A stretch of DNA of 64,000 bases from Chloroflexota bacterium. GTDB taxonomy: Bacteria > Chloroflexota > Dehalococcoidia > Tepidiformales > Tepidiformaceae. Where the stretch lies: positions 62,001-126,000 of the forward strand of contig JACPOQ010000043.1 in NCBI GenBank assembly GCA_016191435.1. The letters are read 5' to 3'. The notes under the pieces are model-generated. The model ran no database searches. It was not told where the DNA came from and was given only the letters and a program-made list of their open reading frames with translations. The stretch's first letter is position 1, and each line of letters begins with the position of its first letter. This document shows positions 1 to 7,651 of the stretch, in pieces. The position numbers and the translations under genes are program-made.

Positions 1-1
1 A

Positions 2-154
2 AGCCAGATCCGTAACTATGTCCTGCACCCCTATAAGATGGTGAAAGACCTGCGCACCGATTTCGAAACGAGCGATACGACGGCGGTGCTCGATGGCGAA
101 ATCGACGCCTTCATCGAGGCGTACCTGAAGTCGCGTGTGGGCGAGGATTCATGA
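2..154 (+). CDS. prfB: Peptide chain release factor 2, C-terminal end (partial)
   Basis: Only the last 50 codons are in the window; the gene enters from the left edge. The peptide carries [14 protein letters not shown] followed by [21 protein letters not shown], the conserved tail of bacterial class I release factors, and RF2 in particular. RF2 recognises UGA and UAA stop codons and triggers hydrolysis of peptidyl-tRNA on the ribosome; the catalytic GGQ loop lies upstream of the window and cannot be checked. The stop codon overlaps the ATG of the next gene (ATGA), so the two are probably cotranscribed and translationally coupled. Confidence 0.93.
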   Translation, partial: SQIRNYVLHPYKMVKDLRTDFETSDTTAVLDGEIDAFIEAYLKSRVGEDS

Positions 155-1650
155 GGCGCATCCTGCTTGCCATGGCGGCGATGGCCGCGTTCGCGGGGGC
201 TTACGGCTGGCCTGCCTCCATGGCTCGCGCCGAAGCGACGATCGAATCCAGCACGGTGGAGAACCAGTACCCCCAGAAGCTCAACTTCAAGGTGACGTTG
301 AGCGCCCCGTCCGAGATCACGGATGTCACGCTGAGCTTCTCGGTCATTGGGCGCGGGACGAGCGCCCTCGCCAAACCTGACAGCCTCACGCCCGCTAAGA
401 ACATGACTGTCACCGTCGGGGTACCGACGAACACCGGCGCGAGCTACATCCCGGTGGGGAGCGACTTCGTCTACCGCTGGGAGATCACGACGGCCGACGG
501 GCAGAAGACGGTGGGCCCGGAGGCCAAGTTCCTGTTCCTGCCGCCCGGACAGGATTGGAAGTCCGTCAGCAACGACATCATGGCTGTGTGGTACTACGGC
601 GACCGCGAGGCGCTGGCCAACGCCTACCTGAAGGCGGGCGCGGAGACCTACGACAAAATCGCGACGAAGTTGCTGAACATCACGCTCACGCAGGTGCCGG
701 TGAAGGTCATCCTGTTCGCGGACGAAAAATCGCTGGAGACGGCGCGGGCGGGCGGACCCAGTTCGTTCGACGCGAGCGTCACGAATTGCGGGGTGAAAGT
801 CGCCAACGACGTGGTGATGGTGATCCCGGTGGCGTGCGGCTCGGGCGACCGTACGGACACGCTGCGGCACGAATTCACGCACATCATCAATGAAGCGGCC
901 GGGTTCGGGGCGCTCTCGAAAATTCCTTCGTGGCTGGATGAGGGCACGGCAGTGTACGGGCAGACCTCGCCCGGCGACGGCTACCTCGGGGCGTATGCGA
1001 CCGCGGCGCGAGGGGGCAAGCTCATCGCCATCAACCTGATGGCGAGTCCCCCAAACGACGCGAGCAAGGTGAACCTGTTCTACGGGCAGGCCTACGCGAT
1101 GGCGAAATACCTCGTGGACAAGGGCGGCCCCGCCAAGTACGCCGAGTTGTTTAGCACGGTCAAAGGCGGCGCCAGGCTGGATGATGCGCTGAAGAAGGTG
1201 TACGGCTTCGACTCGGCCGGGTTCGAGAAGGAGTTCATCGCGGCGAGCGGCGGGGCGCCCGCGGCCACCGTGGCCCCGACGCGCGCGCAGTCGTCGCAGA
1301 ACACGCCGGCGGCCACGTCGCGCCCTTCGAGCACGCAGCCCACGCCACGCCCGCCGACGGCAACAGGGGCCGCAAGCTCGAATGATGGCAGCCGGTTCGA
1401 CAAGACAACGATCGCGATCTTCGGGTCGGCCGTGGTGTTCGCGCTGCTGGCCATCGGCGCGTTCCTGTACTCGATGATCCTGCAGAACAACCGCGCGGCG
1501 GCCGCCGCTGCGGGCCCGGGCTCTTCGACAATTGCACCCGAGACACAACCGCGGCCGCAGGCGCCGAGTGCGGAGAGCGAGCCAGTTTCGCCGTCCTCGC
1601 CGCCCGATGCCCCAGCACCGCCGGACGATGATTGGGGCGCGCCCCGTTAG
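151..1650 (+). CDS. Secreted/membrane-anchored peptidase MA-like metallohydrolase
   Basis: A 499-residue protein with an N-terminal signal peptide (hydrophobic residues about 4-24, ending near SMARA). A beta-rich region is followed by a zinc-peptidase core: HEFTH at residues 240-244 and the third-ligand glutamate near 264 in [12 protein letters not shown]. That spacing is typical of gluzincins of the peptidase MA type. A low-complexity Ala/Pro/Thr/Ser linker (about 366-418) leads to one transmembrane helix (about 420-442) and a Pro/Ala-rich tail. The catalytic domain is therefore probably held outside the membrane on a flexible stalk. Substrate unknown. The start overlaps the prfB stop by four bases. 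Confidence 0.85.
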   Translation: MRRILLAMAAMAAFAGAYGWPASMARAEATIESSTVENQYPQKLNFKVTLSAPSEITDVTLSFSVIGRGTSALAKPDSLTPAKNMTVTVGVPTNTGASYIPVGSDFVYRWEITTADGQKTVGPEAKFLFLPPGQDWKSVSNDIMAVWYYGDREALANAYLKAGAETYDKIATKLLNITLTQVPVKVILFADEKSLETARAGGPSSFDASVTNCGVKVANDVVMVIPVACGSGDRTDTLRHEFTHIINEAAGFGALSKIPSWLDEGTAVYGQTSPGDGYLGAYATAARGGKLIAINLMASPPNDASKVNLFYGQAYAMAKYLVDKGGPAKYAELFSTVKGGARLDDALKKVYGFDSAGFEKEFIAASGGAPAATVAPTRAQSSQNTPAATSRPSSTQPTPRPPTATGAASSNDGSRFDKTTIAIFGSAVVFALLAIGAFLYSMILQNNRAAAAAAGPGSSTIAPETQPRPQAPSAESEPVSPSSPPDAPAPPDDDWGAPR

Positions 1651-1714
1651 CCTATCGCCCGTGGCCGATTCGCCCCGTAGACTCGCGACGGACGACCGTC
1701 CGAAGGAGCCTCTC

Positions 1715-1936
1715 ATGGCGCAAATCGACGTCCCGGCGCCCATGGCCGGTTCGATCAAGGAAATCCTCGTGGCCATCGGCGAAGGCGTCGATGCGGGGCA
1801 GGAGCTGATCATCCTCGAATCGATGAAGATGGAGATCCCGGTGGAGAGCCCTTCGGCCGGATCCGTGAGCGCGATCCTTGTGTCGGCGCCGTCCGCGATC
1901 GAAGAGGGCCAGCCGCTGCTGCGCCTGGAGGTTTAG
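1715..1936 (+). CDS. Biotin/lipoyl attachment domain protein (BCCP-like)
   Basis: A 73-residue stand-alone biotinyl domain. It has the usual beta-barrel pattern (VPAPMAGSIKEILVAIGEGV) and the modification loop ESMKME, with the acceptor lysine near residue 38; most biotinyl domains have EAMKM, so Ser replaces Ala here. The family carries a swinging biotin arm for acyl-CoA carboxylases. No carboxylase or biotin carboxylase subunit is adjacent, so its partner must be encoded elsewhere. The start is set by an AAGGAG-type ribosome-binding site just upstream of ATG 1715. The longer frame reaching back into the preceding gene is a read-through shadow. Confidence 0.9.
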   Translation: MAQIDVPAPMAGSIKEILVAIGEGVDAGQELIILESMKMEIPVESPSAGSVSAILVSAPSAIEEGQPLLRLEV

Positions 1937-1949
1937 GGGCGAGCCGCAG

Positions 1950-2474
1950 TTAGCTGTCGCCGCGGGCGGCGAGCCAGCGCGCCCAATCGCGATCGCGGCG
2001 GCGGGCGCCTTTGCGGTAGCCAATCTGGGCGCCGATGAACGTGCCGAAGAGTTGCGCGAGCACGTAGCCGCCACCGATGAGCACGGCAAACCCCACGGCC
2101 GGGTGGCCCAGGAGGCCGGGGCCCCAGAGCACCAGGACGAGGAAGAGCGCGGCCGCGATGATCAGGCCAAAGAACGCGCCGGAGTGCACCCAGAGCGCTT
2201 CGGTGCGCTGTTTGGCTTTGTACAGCCGGAGGACCTCCTGCGGGATCTCCTCGACGGTGCCGTGCGCGGCGACCGCGGAGCCACAGAAGCCGCAGGCCGC
2301 ATCGGTGTCGCGCAGACGGGCGTAGCAAAACCCGCAGAAACGTCCTTTGATCGGCACCTTTCGCGCGAGGCGCTCTTCCATCTTTTCCTGGAGGAGATCG
2401 AGGTAAGGGTATGGCGAAACGTAACCGGCGATGCCGATCGGTTCGGGCGCGGCGGGACGGGCGGACTCGGCCAT
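1950..2474 (-). CDS. Zinc-ribbon membrane protein of unknown function
   Basis: 174 residues starting at MAESARPAAPEP. Two CxxC-type knuckles, CGFC and CGFC about 19 residues apart, form a probable zinc ribbon of the kind found near the ends of many small bacterial membrane proteins. They are followed by two hydrophobic helices (FFGLIIAAALFLVLVLWG and VGFAVLIGGGYVLAQLFGTF) and a basic tail. A cytosolic zinc-binding head on a two-helix membrane anchor is the likely topology. No specific family is recognised. It is convergent with the biotinyl gene (13 bp between stops). Confidence 0.75.
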   Translation of the reverse strand: MAESARPAAPEPIGIAGYVSPYPYLDLLQEKMEERLARKVPIKGRFCGFCYARLRDTDAACGFCGSAVAAHGTVEEIPQEVLRLYKAKQRTEALWVHSGAFFGLIIAAALFLVLVLWGPGLLGHPAVGFAVLIGGGYVLAQLFGTFIGAQIGYRKGARRRDRDWARWLAARGDS

Positions 2475-2523
2475 ATCAGCTAGCGAACCACCGCTCGTCT
2501 TCGAAGGCAAGAAGCCGCGCTTA

Positions 2524-3684
2524 CTAGGAGGGCCTGGCCTCGCCGTGGACCGCGGCGAAGAAGTCCGCGAGGTCGAGCCGGAATTCCCGGAGGACTGGTG
2601 TCGCATCGATGACCGCGGGAGCCTGCGCCACCCGCGGCTCGCGGCCGGGTTCGTAACTGGTCACGAGGTCGATTTCTGGATCGATGACCCAGACGAGCCG
2701 GGTGCCGGATCGCAGATAGAAGTCAACCCGTTGCGAGAGGCGGCCCGCGCGATCGTCGGGCGAAAGCACCTCGATGGCGAAATCGGGAGGCACCAGTACC
2801 GGACCGTGCTCCAATGCGGGATCTACGGGTCTGCGGCCGGCCAGTGTCACGGATACGTCCGGCAGGTAGACCCAGTCCTGGCCGGCGTCTGCGTGTCGGA
2901 GCTCGGTCTCCGCTTTTCCTTCCCGGGTCTTGTCCAGGTAGTTCCAAAGACGCTGGATAAGACGTCCAACCGTCTGGCTGTGACTCGCGTTGGGCATAGC
3001 TTTCTCAACCACCTCGCCCGCGATTAGCTCTCGGTAGGGCTTCGTCTCGGGGAGGGCGAGAAACGCATCGACGGTGGTGCGTTCTTTGACGGGCATGCAA
3101 GCAGTATACGGCCTTTGAAGAGGGCGTTGGCCGTGGACCGCGGCGAAGAAGTCCGCGAGGTCGAGCCGGAAGTCCCGGAGGACTGGTGTCGCGTCAATGG
3201 TCGCGGGCGGCTGCGCGCCTCGCGGTTCGTGGCCCGGTTCGTAGATGGTCACCAGGTCCAGATCAGGGTCGATCACCCACAAGAGCCTGGTCCCAGACCG
3301 GAGGTAAAAGTCCACGCGCTGCAAGACGCGCCCCGGGCGGTCTTCGGGAGAGAGCACTTCGATGGCGAAGTCCGCGGACACCGCGACGGGGCCGCGGCCG
3401 GGACTTTGGTCAACGCTCAGGCGTTCTGAGAGCGTAACTGAGACATCAGGAAGGTAGACCCACTCCTGGACGACGTCGGCACGGCGGAGTTCGGTCTCTG
3501 CTTCTCCTTCGCCCGTTCGGTCGAAATAGTTCCACAAGGCCTGCAGCAGGCGTGACACCGTTCGGCTATGTAGTCGGTTCGGCATAGCCTTCTCAACCAC
3601 CTCGCCCGCGATTAGCTCTCGGTAGGGCTTCGTCTCGGGGAGGGCGAGAAACGCCTCGACGGTGGTGCGCTCTTTGACGGGCAT
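2524..3684 (-). CDS. Tandem-fused Uma2-family (DUF820) nuclease-like protein
   Basis: A 386-residue protein made of two near-identical Uma2 units, each starting MPVKERTTV and ending DLADFFAAVHG. Single Uma2 proteins are about 190 residues, so this is an in-frame tandem duplication with no stop between units. The Uma2 fold is a PD-(D/E)xK-type nuclease fold of unclear biological role. Each unit retains LPDVSVTL and FAIEVLSP, but the usual catalytic lysine position (KvxxYlxxG) reads QRVDFYLRSG, so a basic Arg replaces Lys in both. The linker PLQRPYTAC is translated former upstream sequence. The start ATG 3684 follows a TATACT box by 6 nt; the second unit has the same box before its own Met (3096), so a 190-residue C-terminal product is possible. 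Confidence 0.88.
   Translation of the reverse strand: MPVKERTTVEAFLALPETKPYRELIAGEVVEKAMPNRLHSRTVSRLLQALWNYFDRTGEGEAETELRRADVVQEWVYLPDVSVTLSERLSVDQSPGRGPVAVSADFAIEVLSPEDRPGRVLQRVDFYLRSGTRLLWVIDPDLDLVTIYEPGHEPRGAQPPATIDATPVLRDFRLDLADFFAAVHGQRPLQRPYTACMPVKERTTVDAFLALPETKPYRELIAGEVVEKAMPNASHSQTVGRLIQRLWNYLDKTREGKAETELRHADAGQDWVYLPDVSVTLAGRRPVDPALEHGPVLVPPDFAIEVLSPDDRAGRLSQRVDFYLRSGTRLVWVIDPEIDLVTSYEPGREPRVAQAPAVIDATPVLREFRLDLADFFAAVHGEARPS
3103..3108 (-). promoter_or_regulatory. Internal duplicated -10 box before the second Uma2 unit
   Basis: TATACT, 6 nt before the internal ATG 3096. It is inside the fused reading frame and is a copy of the box at 3691-3696. It could drive a leaderless mRNA for the second unit alone. 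Confidence 0.45.
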
Positions 3685-3690
3685 GTTGCC

Positions 3691-3696
3691 AGTATA
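3691..3696 (-). promoter_or_regulatory. -10 box for leaderless Uma2 transcript
   Basis: TATACT on the minus strand, 6 nt before ATG 3684, with no Shine-Dalgarno sequence. The spacing places transcription start at or next to the start codon. Confidence 0.55.
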
Positions 3697-3713
3697 CGGC
3701 CTGCCGGCACGGC

Positions 3714-4577
3714 TCACGTGGCGATGAACTCTCGGACCGCGCGCGCGAACTCAGCAGGCTGCTGCAGCGGGATCTCGTGGCCGGAGCCAGCTATCTCGAG
3801 TAATCGTCCGCTGGGCAAGCGTTCGACCATCTGGGCGGCGATCTCGGCGGAGAGGACGTCGCTGTTTTCGGCGCGCACGATGAGTGTCGGGCAGCTGATG
3901 TGCTCGAGGCTTTCCCAGAGGTAGGGGATCTCTACGAGCGCGGCACGGCCCGCGGCCTGCCCCACGTTGGGATCGAAGCGGAAGACGAGGTTGCCCGACG
4001 GCTCATCGAGGACCAGGGACGCGGCCAGTTGGCGCCGCAGGAATGCCTGCGATTGGCCCGGAAACTTGCTCGCGAAGTAGGCGAGCGCATCGGCTTCGGT
4101 CTGGAAGCCACGGGGCGCGGTTGCCTGGCCGGCGAGCGACAGTTCGGCAGTCTCCGCGACCTGGGGGCCCATATCCGCGAGCACCAGGTGCTTGATCCGG
4201 TGGCTATGGTCCCGCGCGTAGGACATCGCGACTCTGCAGCCGATGCTGTGGGCGACGAGGTCGAAGGCTTCGAGGTCGAGTTCTTCCACCACCTCGCGCA
4301 GGTCCATGGCGAAGGCCCACACGAGGTAGCCGCCGGGCGCGTGCTCGCTTTCGCCGTGCCCGCGAAGGTCGGGCGCGTAGACGGTGTAGTCCGGGAGCAG
4401 CCTCGTGGCGACGTTCTCCCAGTAGCGGGCGTTATTCATGAGGCCATGGAGGAAGATGACGGCGTCGCCATCGGGCGCGCCCCAGCGGATGTAGTGGTGG
4501 CGCAACCCGTGCGCCATCAGGTAGCCGTCTTCGCCCTGGTCCGGGTGCGAGGTCTGCGATGAGAGCTCGGTCGTCAC
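3714..4577 (-). CDS. Alpha/beta hydrolase
   Basis: 287 residues with the alpha/beta-hydrolase layout: oxyanion-hole motif FLHGLMNNARYWE, DLRGHGES, nucleophile elbow in VAHSIGCRVAMSYA (Ser of HSIGC), acid region near IVRAENSDVLS and C-terminal catalytic His in AGSGHEIPLQQP. Substrate cannot be assigned; relatives include esterases and C-C bond hydrolases. The start chosen is GTG 4577 (VTTELSS) because TACACT lies exactly 6 nt upstream, matching the leaderless arrangement seen at many genes here. The same frame stays open through the upstream LOG gene, which makes one falsely long ORF. Confidence 0.88.
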   Translation of the reverse strand: MTTELSSQTSHPDQGEDGYLMAHGLRHHYIRWGAPDGDAVIFLHGLMNNARYWENVATRLLPDYTVYAPDLRGHGESEHAPGGYLVWAFAMDLREVVEELDLEAFDLVAHSIGCRVAMSYARDHSHRIKHLVLADMGPQVAETAELSLAGQATAPRGFQTEADALAYFASKFPGQSQAFLRRQLAASLVLDEPSGNLVFRFDPNVGQAAGRAALVEIPYLWESLEHISCPTLIVRAENSDVLSAEIAAQMVERLPSGRLLEIAGSGHEIPLQQPAEFARAVREFIAT

Positions 4578-4583
4578 CAGAGC

Positions 4584-4589
4584 AGTGTA
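4584..4589 (-). promoter_or_regulatory. -10 box for leaderless alpha/beta hydrolase transcript
   Basis: TACACT on the minus strand, 6 nt before the GTG start at 4577, with no ribosome-binding site between them. Confidence 0.55.
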
Positions 4590-4636
4590 GCGAGTTACCC
4601 GCTCCGCGGCCCGAGTTTCGAGTGCGATCCGGGGCC

Positions 4637-5213
4637 TCAGAACCACTTCGAGCCGTGCAGGGGTGGTTCGTAGGCGGGGAGGTAATCGAGCGCACCGGCA
4701 ACGCCGGCGGCGACGTAGTACAGCTCCCGCGCCTCGGGTTTGGTGAACTGCTCGCGCTCCATGTGCTCGAAGAGGAGGAGCAGCGGGTCCCAGAAGTTTC
4801 GCGAGTTCAGCAGGACGATCGGCTTTCCGTGATAGCCAAGCTGCTTCAACGTGAGGATTTCGACGGTCTCCTCGAGGGTGCCGAAGCCGCCGGGGAGGGA
4901 GAGGAACGCGCCCGCGCAGCTCCATGAGCGCTTTCCGCTCACGCAACGTGGCGGTGACGAGAAGCTCATCGGCGCCGGTGAAGGCGATTTCCTTCGCCGC
5001 GAGGGCATCGGGGATGATGCCCGTGAAACGCCCGCCGCTCTTCTTCACCGTGCGTGCCAGCTCGCCCATCAGCCCGACGCTGGCGCCGCCGTATACAAGT
5101 TCGTGGCCGTCGGCGGCCATCGCTTCGCCCAGCTCGCGGGCGGCATCGAAATGTTCGCAGTGGATGGCCTCGCTCGAGGAACAGAAGACGCAGATTGGAA
5201 TCGCTTCAAACAC
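4637..5213 (-). pseudogene. LOG-family (lysine decarboxylase-like) protein, frameshifted
   Basis: The N-terminal half (IPICVFCSSSEAIHCEHF, YGGASVGLMGELA, RERKALMEL) and the C-terminal half (LPGGFGTLEE, LGYHGKPIVLLN, ending PPLHGSKWF) are both typical of the LOG/TIGR00730 family, whose members cleave cytokinin-type or other nucleoside 5'-monophosphates to release ribose 5-phosphate. They sit in different frames. Removing one C in the CTGCGCGGGCGC stretch at about 4911-4919 restores MELAGAFLSLPGGFGT. This is either a real pseudogene or a one-base sequence error. The probable start is GTG 5213 behind a G-rich stretch. The two diagnostic motifs RKxxM and PGGxGTxxE flank the break. Confidence 0.85.
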
Positions 5214-5467
5214 GCGGTTGACCCGCCCCACAGTATCGGCGCCAGGGCATGCCCTCTCCGGGCCGCGCCCTGTACTACGTTGGCGCCCGGCCCGCGAACC
5301 AGCCGCCGGGCGACATCTACGGGACGCTATCCGCAAGCGCGACAGCAGCGGTGCGGGTCAATCGCATCGCGGTCGCCGGCGGGGGCTGCGGCGATTGGCC
5401 GGGCCATCACCGTTGCCTTGCTCCGCCTGCTGTTTCTCCGCCGCATGTGGCGATGCGGTTCCCAGCG

Positions 5468-6655
5468 CTACTTCAGGCCGGGGAAGAGCCAGGCGTTGAC
5501 GCGGTCGCGCACGAGATTGGGATGGACGCCAAGGTGCATGGCGCCGGTGCGGATATCGCGGAAGTGGCGCTCGAACGGGAGTGAGCGCTGGGCGCCGGTT
5601 CCTCCAAGCGCCAGCGCGAGCTGTTCGACGGCGCGGAGCACCGCCTGCGTGGTGGCGGCGCCCATGCCCCACACGGCGGCCTCATCGGCTGCTGTCCATG
5701 GTTCGCACAGAGCGGCACGGCGGTCCGAGGCCGCGGCGGTCCCGCGCTGCGCGGCGAGGGCGGCCGCGAGCTCGATGTAGGCATCGGCCATGCAGGCGCG
5801 CACGCCAGGGAAGCGGGCCGGGGCCTGGCCGGTCTGGTTGGCGGCGCCGCCTGCGGTGTATTCGACGGCGCGGTCGAAGGCTTCCATGCCACAGCCGGCG
5901 AGCGCGGCACCGAGGCGCGCGTTCGAAAGCGCCCATCCTGGCTCGCGGTAGGCGGGCGACGGTGCGCCGAAGTCGGGCGCCAGGCGCACGGGGTCGAACG
6001 TATAGGGGGTGGAGTTCGCGTATGGGATGCGCAGCCCCTCGATGACGGCCGTGTCGGTCTGAGAGGCGCGAAGCCCGACTGCGTCCCAGGTCTTTTCGAT
6101 GGTGACCTCGGGGCGGTCGAGCGGGATGTGGGCGACGCGCAGATGGAAACGGCTCGTGGAATCGGCGGGGGCCTCGGGAGCAGGACCTGGCAGCAGGACA
6201 TTCGCACGCATCCAGGTGGCATCGCGCCAGCCAGTGATAAAGCCAAAGCGGCCGTTTATGACGAGTTCATCGCCATCGGCGACGCTGCCGGGGATGGGGG
6301 CGACGGTGCCGCAAAAGGCGGTCTCGGCGGCGAGCAGGGCGTGGGCACCGGGCCAGGGTTCGGCGTTGTGGCCGCTGAGATCCCAGGTGTGGCTGTCGTA
6401 GTTACCGAAGATCCAGAACGTGCAGAGGTCGGCGCGGCCGAGCGCGGCGGCAAGGTCTACCTTCTCGGTGGCGCCAAGCTCATCGCCGCCGAGCGCTTTG
6501 GAGAGCGACCAGCGGAAGGCGCCGGCGGCACGCAGGGCTGCGACGTTCTCCCGCGGGAGCGTGCCACTGCGGTCCGCCTCGGCGGCGTTCGCGCGGAGGA
6601 GGGCGAGGGCGGGCTGCAAGCGTTGCATGGCCATGCCGGGTACAGTCGGCGTCAC
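5468..6655 (-). CDS. Acyl-CoA dehydrogenase-like flavoprotein
   Basis: 395 residues with the acyl-CoA dehydrogenase architecture: helical N-domain, beta-domain (FCGTVAPIPGSV, INGRFGFITGWRDATWM) and C-terminal helical domain ending FERHFRDIRTGAMHLGVHPN. The DIRTGAMH segment near the end resembles the subgroup that includes DszC/HpaA-like flavin monooxygenases as well as dehydrogenases, and the usual catalytic glutamate is not evident, so oxygenase chemistry is possible. The start is GTG 6655 with GGAGG 8 nt upstream; a TATACT box lies at 6676-6681. Confidence 0.82.
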   Translation of the reverse strand: MTPTVPGMAMQRLQPALALLRANAAEADRSGTLPRENVAALRAAGAFRWSLSKALGGDELGATEKVDLAAALGRADLCTFWIFGNYDSHTWDLSGHNAEPWPGAHALLAAETAFCGTVAPIPGSVADGDELVINGRFGFITGWRDATWMRANVLLPGPAPEAPADSTSRFHLRVAHIPLDRPEVTIEKTWDAVGLRASQTDTAVIEGLRIPYANSTPYTFDPVRLAPDFGAPSPAYREPGWALSNARLGAALAGCGMEAFDRAVEYTAGGAANQTGQAPARFPGVRACMADAYIELAAALAAQRGTAAASDRRAALCEPWTAADEAAVWGMGAATTQAVLRAVEQLALALGGTGAQRSLPFERHFRDIRTGAMHLGVHPNLVRDRVNAWLFPGLK

Positions 6656-6675
6656 GGGCTGGACCTCCGGCGAGG

Positions 6676-6681
6676 AGTATA
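6676..6681 (-). promoter_or_regulatory. -10 box upstream of acyl-CoA dehydrogenase-like gene
   Basis: TATACT on the minus strand, about 20 nt before the GTG start, leaving a short leader that contains the GGAGG ribosome-binding site. Confidence 0.45.
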
Positions 6682-6777
6682 GCGAGGCGCAGTGCGCAGA
6701 GATGCGGGGCGGCCTACGGCTGAGCCAGCAGCGAGCGGGCGCTGTACGATGGCTGGACTACAGAACGAGGTATTCCA

Positions 6778-7251
6778 ATGTCCGAAACCGCGACCCTCAA
6801 GGTAGGTGACGAGGCTCCAGATTTCGAACTGCCGTCCAATCCCATAGGTGAAAAGTTCAAGTTGAGCGACCAGAAGGGCAAGAACGCCGTCATCATCAAC
6901 TTCGTACCGGCGGCGTTTTCGCCGGTGTGCAGCAACCAGCTCCCGCTAATCGAGCAGAAGCGGGCCGAGTTCGAATCGCAGGGCGCGATCCCGGTGGCGA
7001 TTTCCAGCGACGGCGCGTGGGCGCAGGCGGCGTGGAAGAAGGAGCTCGGGATCAACTACCCGGTGCTCAGCGACTTCAGCCCGCTCGGCGCGACGGCGGC
7101 GAAGTATGGCGTGCTCATCGAAGGCCGCGGAATCGCCAACCGTGTCGTCATTGTCGTGGACAAGCGCGGCAGGGTCGCATGGATCCAGCCCTCGGCGAAA
7201 ATCACGGACCTGCCGGATTATGACCCGGTGATGTCGTGCGCGAAGGATTAG
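6778..7251 (+). CDS. Peroxiredoxin (AhpC/TSA superfamily, AhpE/PrxQ-like)
   Basis: 157 residues with a thioredoxin fold. The peroxidatic cysteine is Cys51 in FVPAAFSPVCSNQLP, where Ser takes the place of the usual Thr of the PxxxTxxC motif. A second Cys lies four residues from the end (Cys154, VMSCAKD), a possible resolving residue with unusual placement. The enzyme reduces hydroperoxides using thiols. A TACGAT box at 6745-6750 and GAGG before ATG 6778 give a short leader. The stop codon is followed at once by a 7-bp repeat tract. Confidence 0.92.
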   Translation: MSETATLKVGDEAPDFELPSNPIGEKFKLSDQKGKNAVIINFVPAAFSPVCSNQLPLIEQKRAEFESQGAIPVAISSDGAWAQAAWKKELGINYPVLSDFSPLGATAAKYGVLIEGRGIANRVVIVVDKRGRVAWIQPSAKITDLPDYDPVMSCAKD

Positions 7252-7296
7252 AGTGCTGAGGGCCGAGGGCCGAGTTCCGAGGGCCGAGTTCCGAGC
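7252..7296 (+). repeat. Heptamer repeat tract after the peroxiredoxin stop
   Basis: Six consecutive 7-bp units in register beginning on the base after the stop codon: AGTGCTG, AGGGCCG, AGGGCCG, AGTTCCG, AGGGCCG, AGTTCCG. Positions 1-2 and 6-7 are most constant. The tract at 7618-7651 carries the same unit family in inverted orientation. Confidence 0.85.
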
Positions 7297-7551
7297 CGGT
7301 GATGGCGTGGCGCCACAACCAGGGATGAAAATGGCGCGCTCGGGGCGGTGGGCGGCTGCGGTCGCCGCGGTCTCGCGGAGGACCGGTCGCCCGCTGATGC
7401 ACGTGTGCCCGCATTCGGAGCGTTGCGGCGTTCCCGGGACATTGAGCGCACGCGGAGCGGCCACAGAGGGCCGCGACTCCGACACGGCAGCGCTGGTTCC
7501 GGAGCGGTTCCCAGCTGCAGCAATGCTACGAACTGCGCCCATCCAAATGCT
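7297..7551. other. Intergenic region between convergent genes
   Basis: Part of the 400-bp gap between the peroxiredoxin and alcohol dehydrogenase stops. Short open frames exist but show no protein-like pattern. Near the end, ATGCTACGAACTGCGCCCAT (7524-7543) is a diverged copy of ATGCTACGAAGTGGCGCCCA (7547-7566), the arm of the palindrome that follows, so this segment holds a small direct repeat. I see no gene. Confidence 0.5.
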
Positions 7552-7582
7552 ACGAAGTGGCGCCCATTGGGCGCCACTTCGT
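7552..7582. terminator. Perfect 15-bp inverted repeat, possible bidirectional terminator
   Basis: ACGAAGTGGCGCCCA, one T, then its exact reverse complement. As RNA it forms a 14-bp GC-rich hairpin on either strand. It lies between convergent genes, where a two-way terminator is expected, but no strong U-tract follows on the + strand and only a short one (GCATTT) on the minus strand, so a REP-like role is also possible. Confidence 0.5.
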
Positions 7583-7617
7583 CTTGAAACCGGTGCGTGC
7601 GTCTCGCGACGCTATCC

Positions 7618-7651
7618 GCACTCGGAACTCGGTACTCGGCCCTTGGAACTT
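7618..7651 (-). repeat. Heptamer repeat tract after the alcohol dehydrogenase stop
   Basis: On the + strand the units read GCACTCG, GAACTCG, GTACTCG, GCCCTTG, GAACTT. On the minus strand they run directly away from the dehydrogenase stop codon (7652-7654), mirroring the tract at 7252-7296. Confidence 0.8.

Larger units (their letters stand above)
2521..3696 (-). repeat. 588-bp tandem duplication containing a Uma2 gene and its promoter
   Basis: Two copies in direct orientation with a 588-bp period, measured between the two MPVKERTTV start codons (3684 and 3096). Similarity extends upstream of each start through the TATACT box and the flanking GGCCGTATACTG, so the duplicated unit included the promoter as well as the gene. 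The first copy has lost its stop, joining the two reading frames. Confidence 0.85.

Noticed and set aside
31..1812. A 593-codon minus-strand frame opposite the peptidase gene
   Set aside because: Low-complexity Arg-rich translation; the plus strand encodes a zinc peptidase with intact HEFTH.
4577..5336. Fusion of the LOG protein and the alpha/beta hydrolase into one 540-residue protein
   Set aside because: The long frame arises because the LOG frameshift happens to enter the hydrolase frame; a -10 box and GTG mark the hydrolase start and the LOG C-terminal half is in the other frame.
5214..5467. A gene between the LOG pseudogene and the acyl-CoA dehydrogenase-like gene
   Set aside because: The plus-strand frame from 5249 lacks a ribosome-binding site or domain and continues into the antisense of a real gene.
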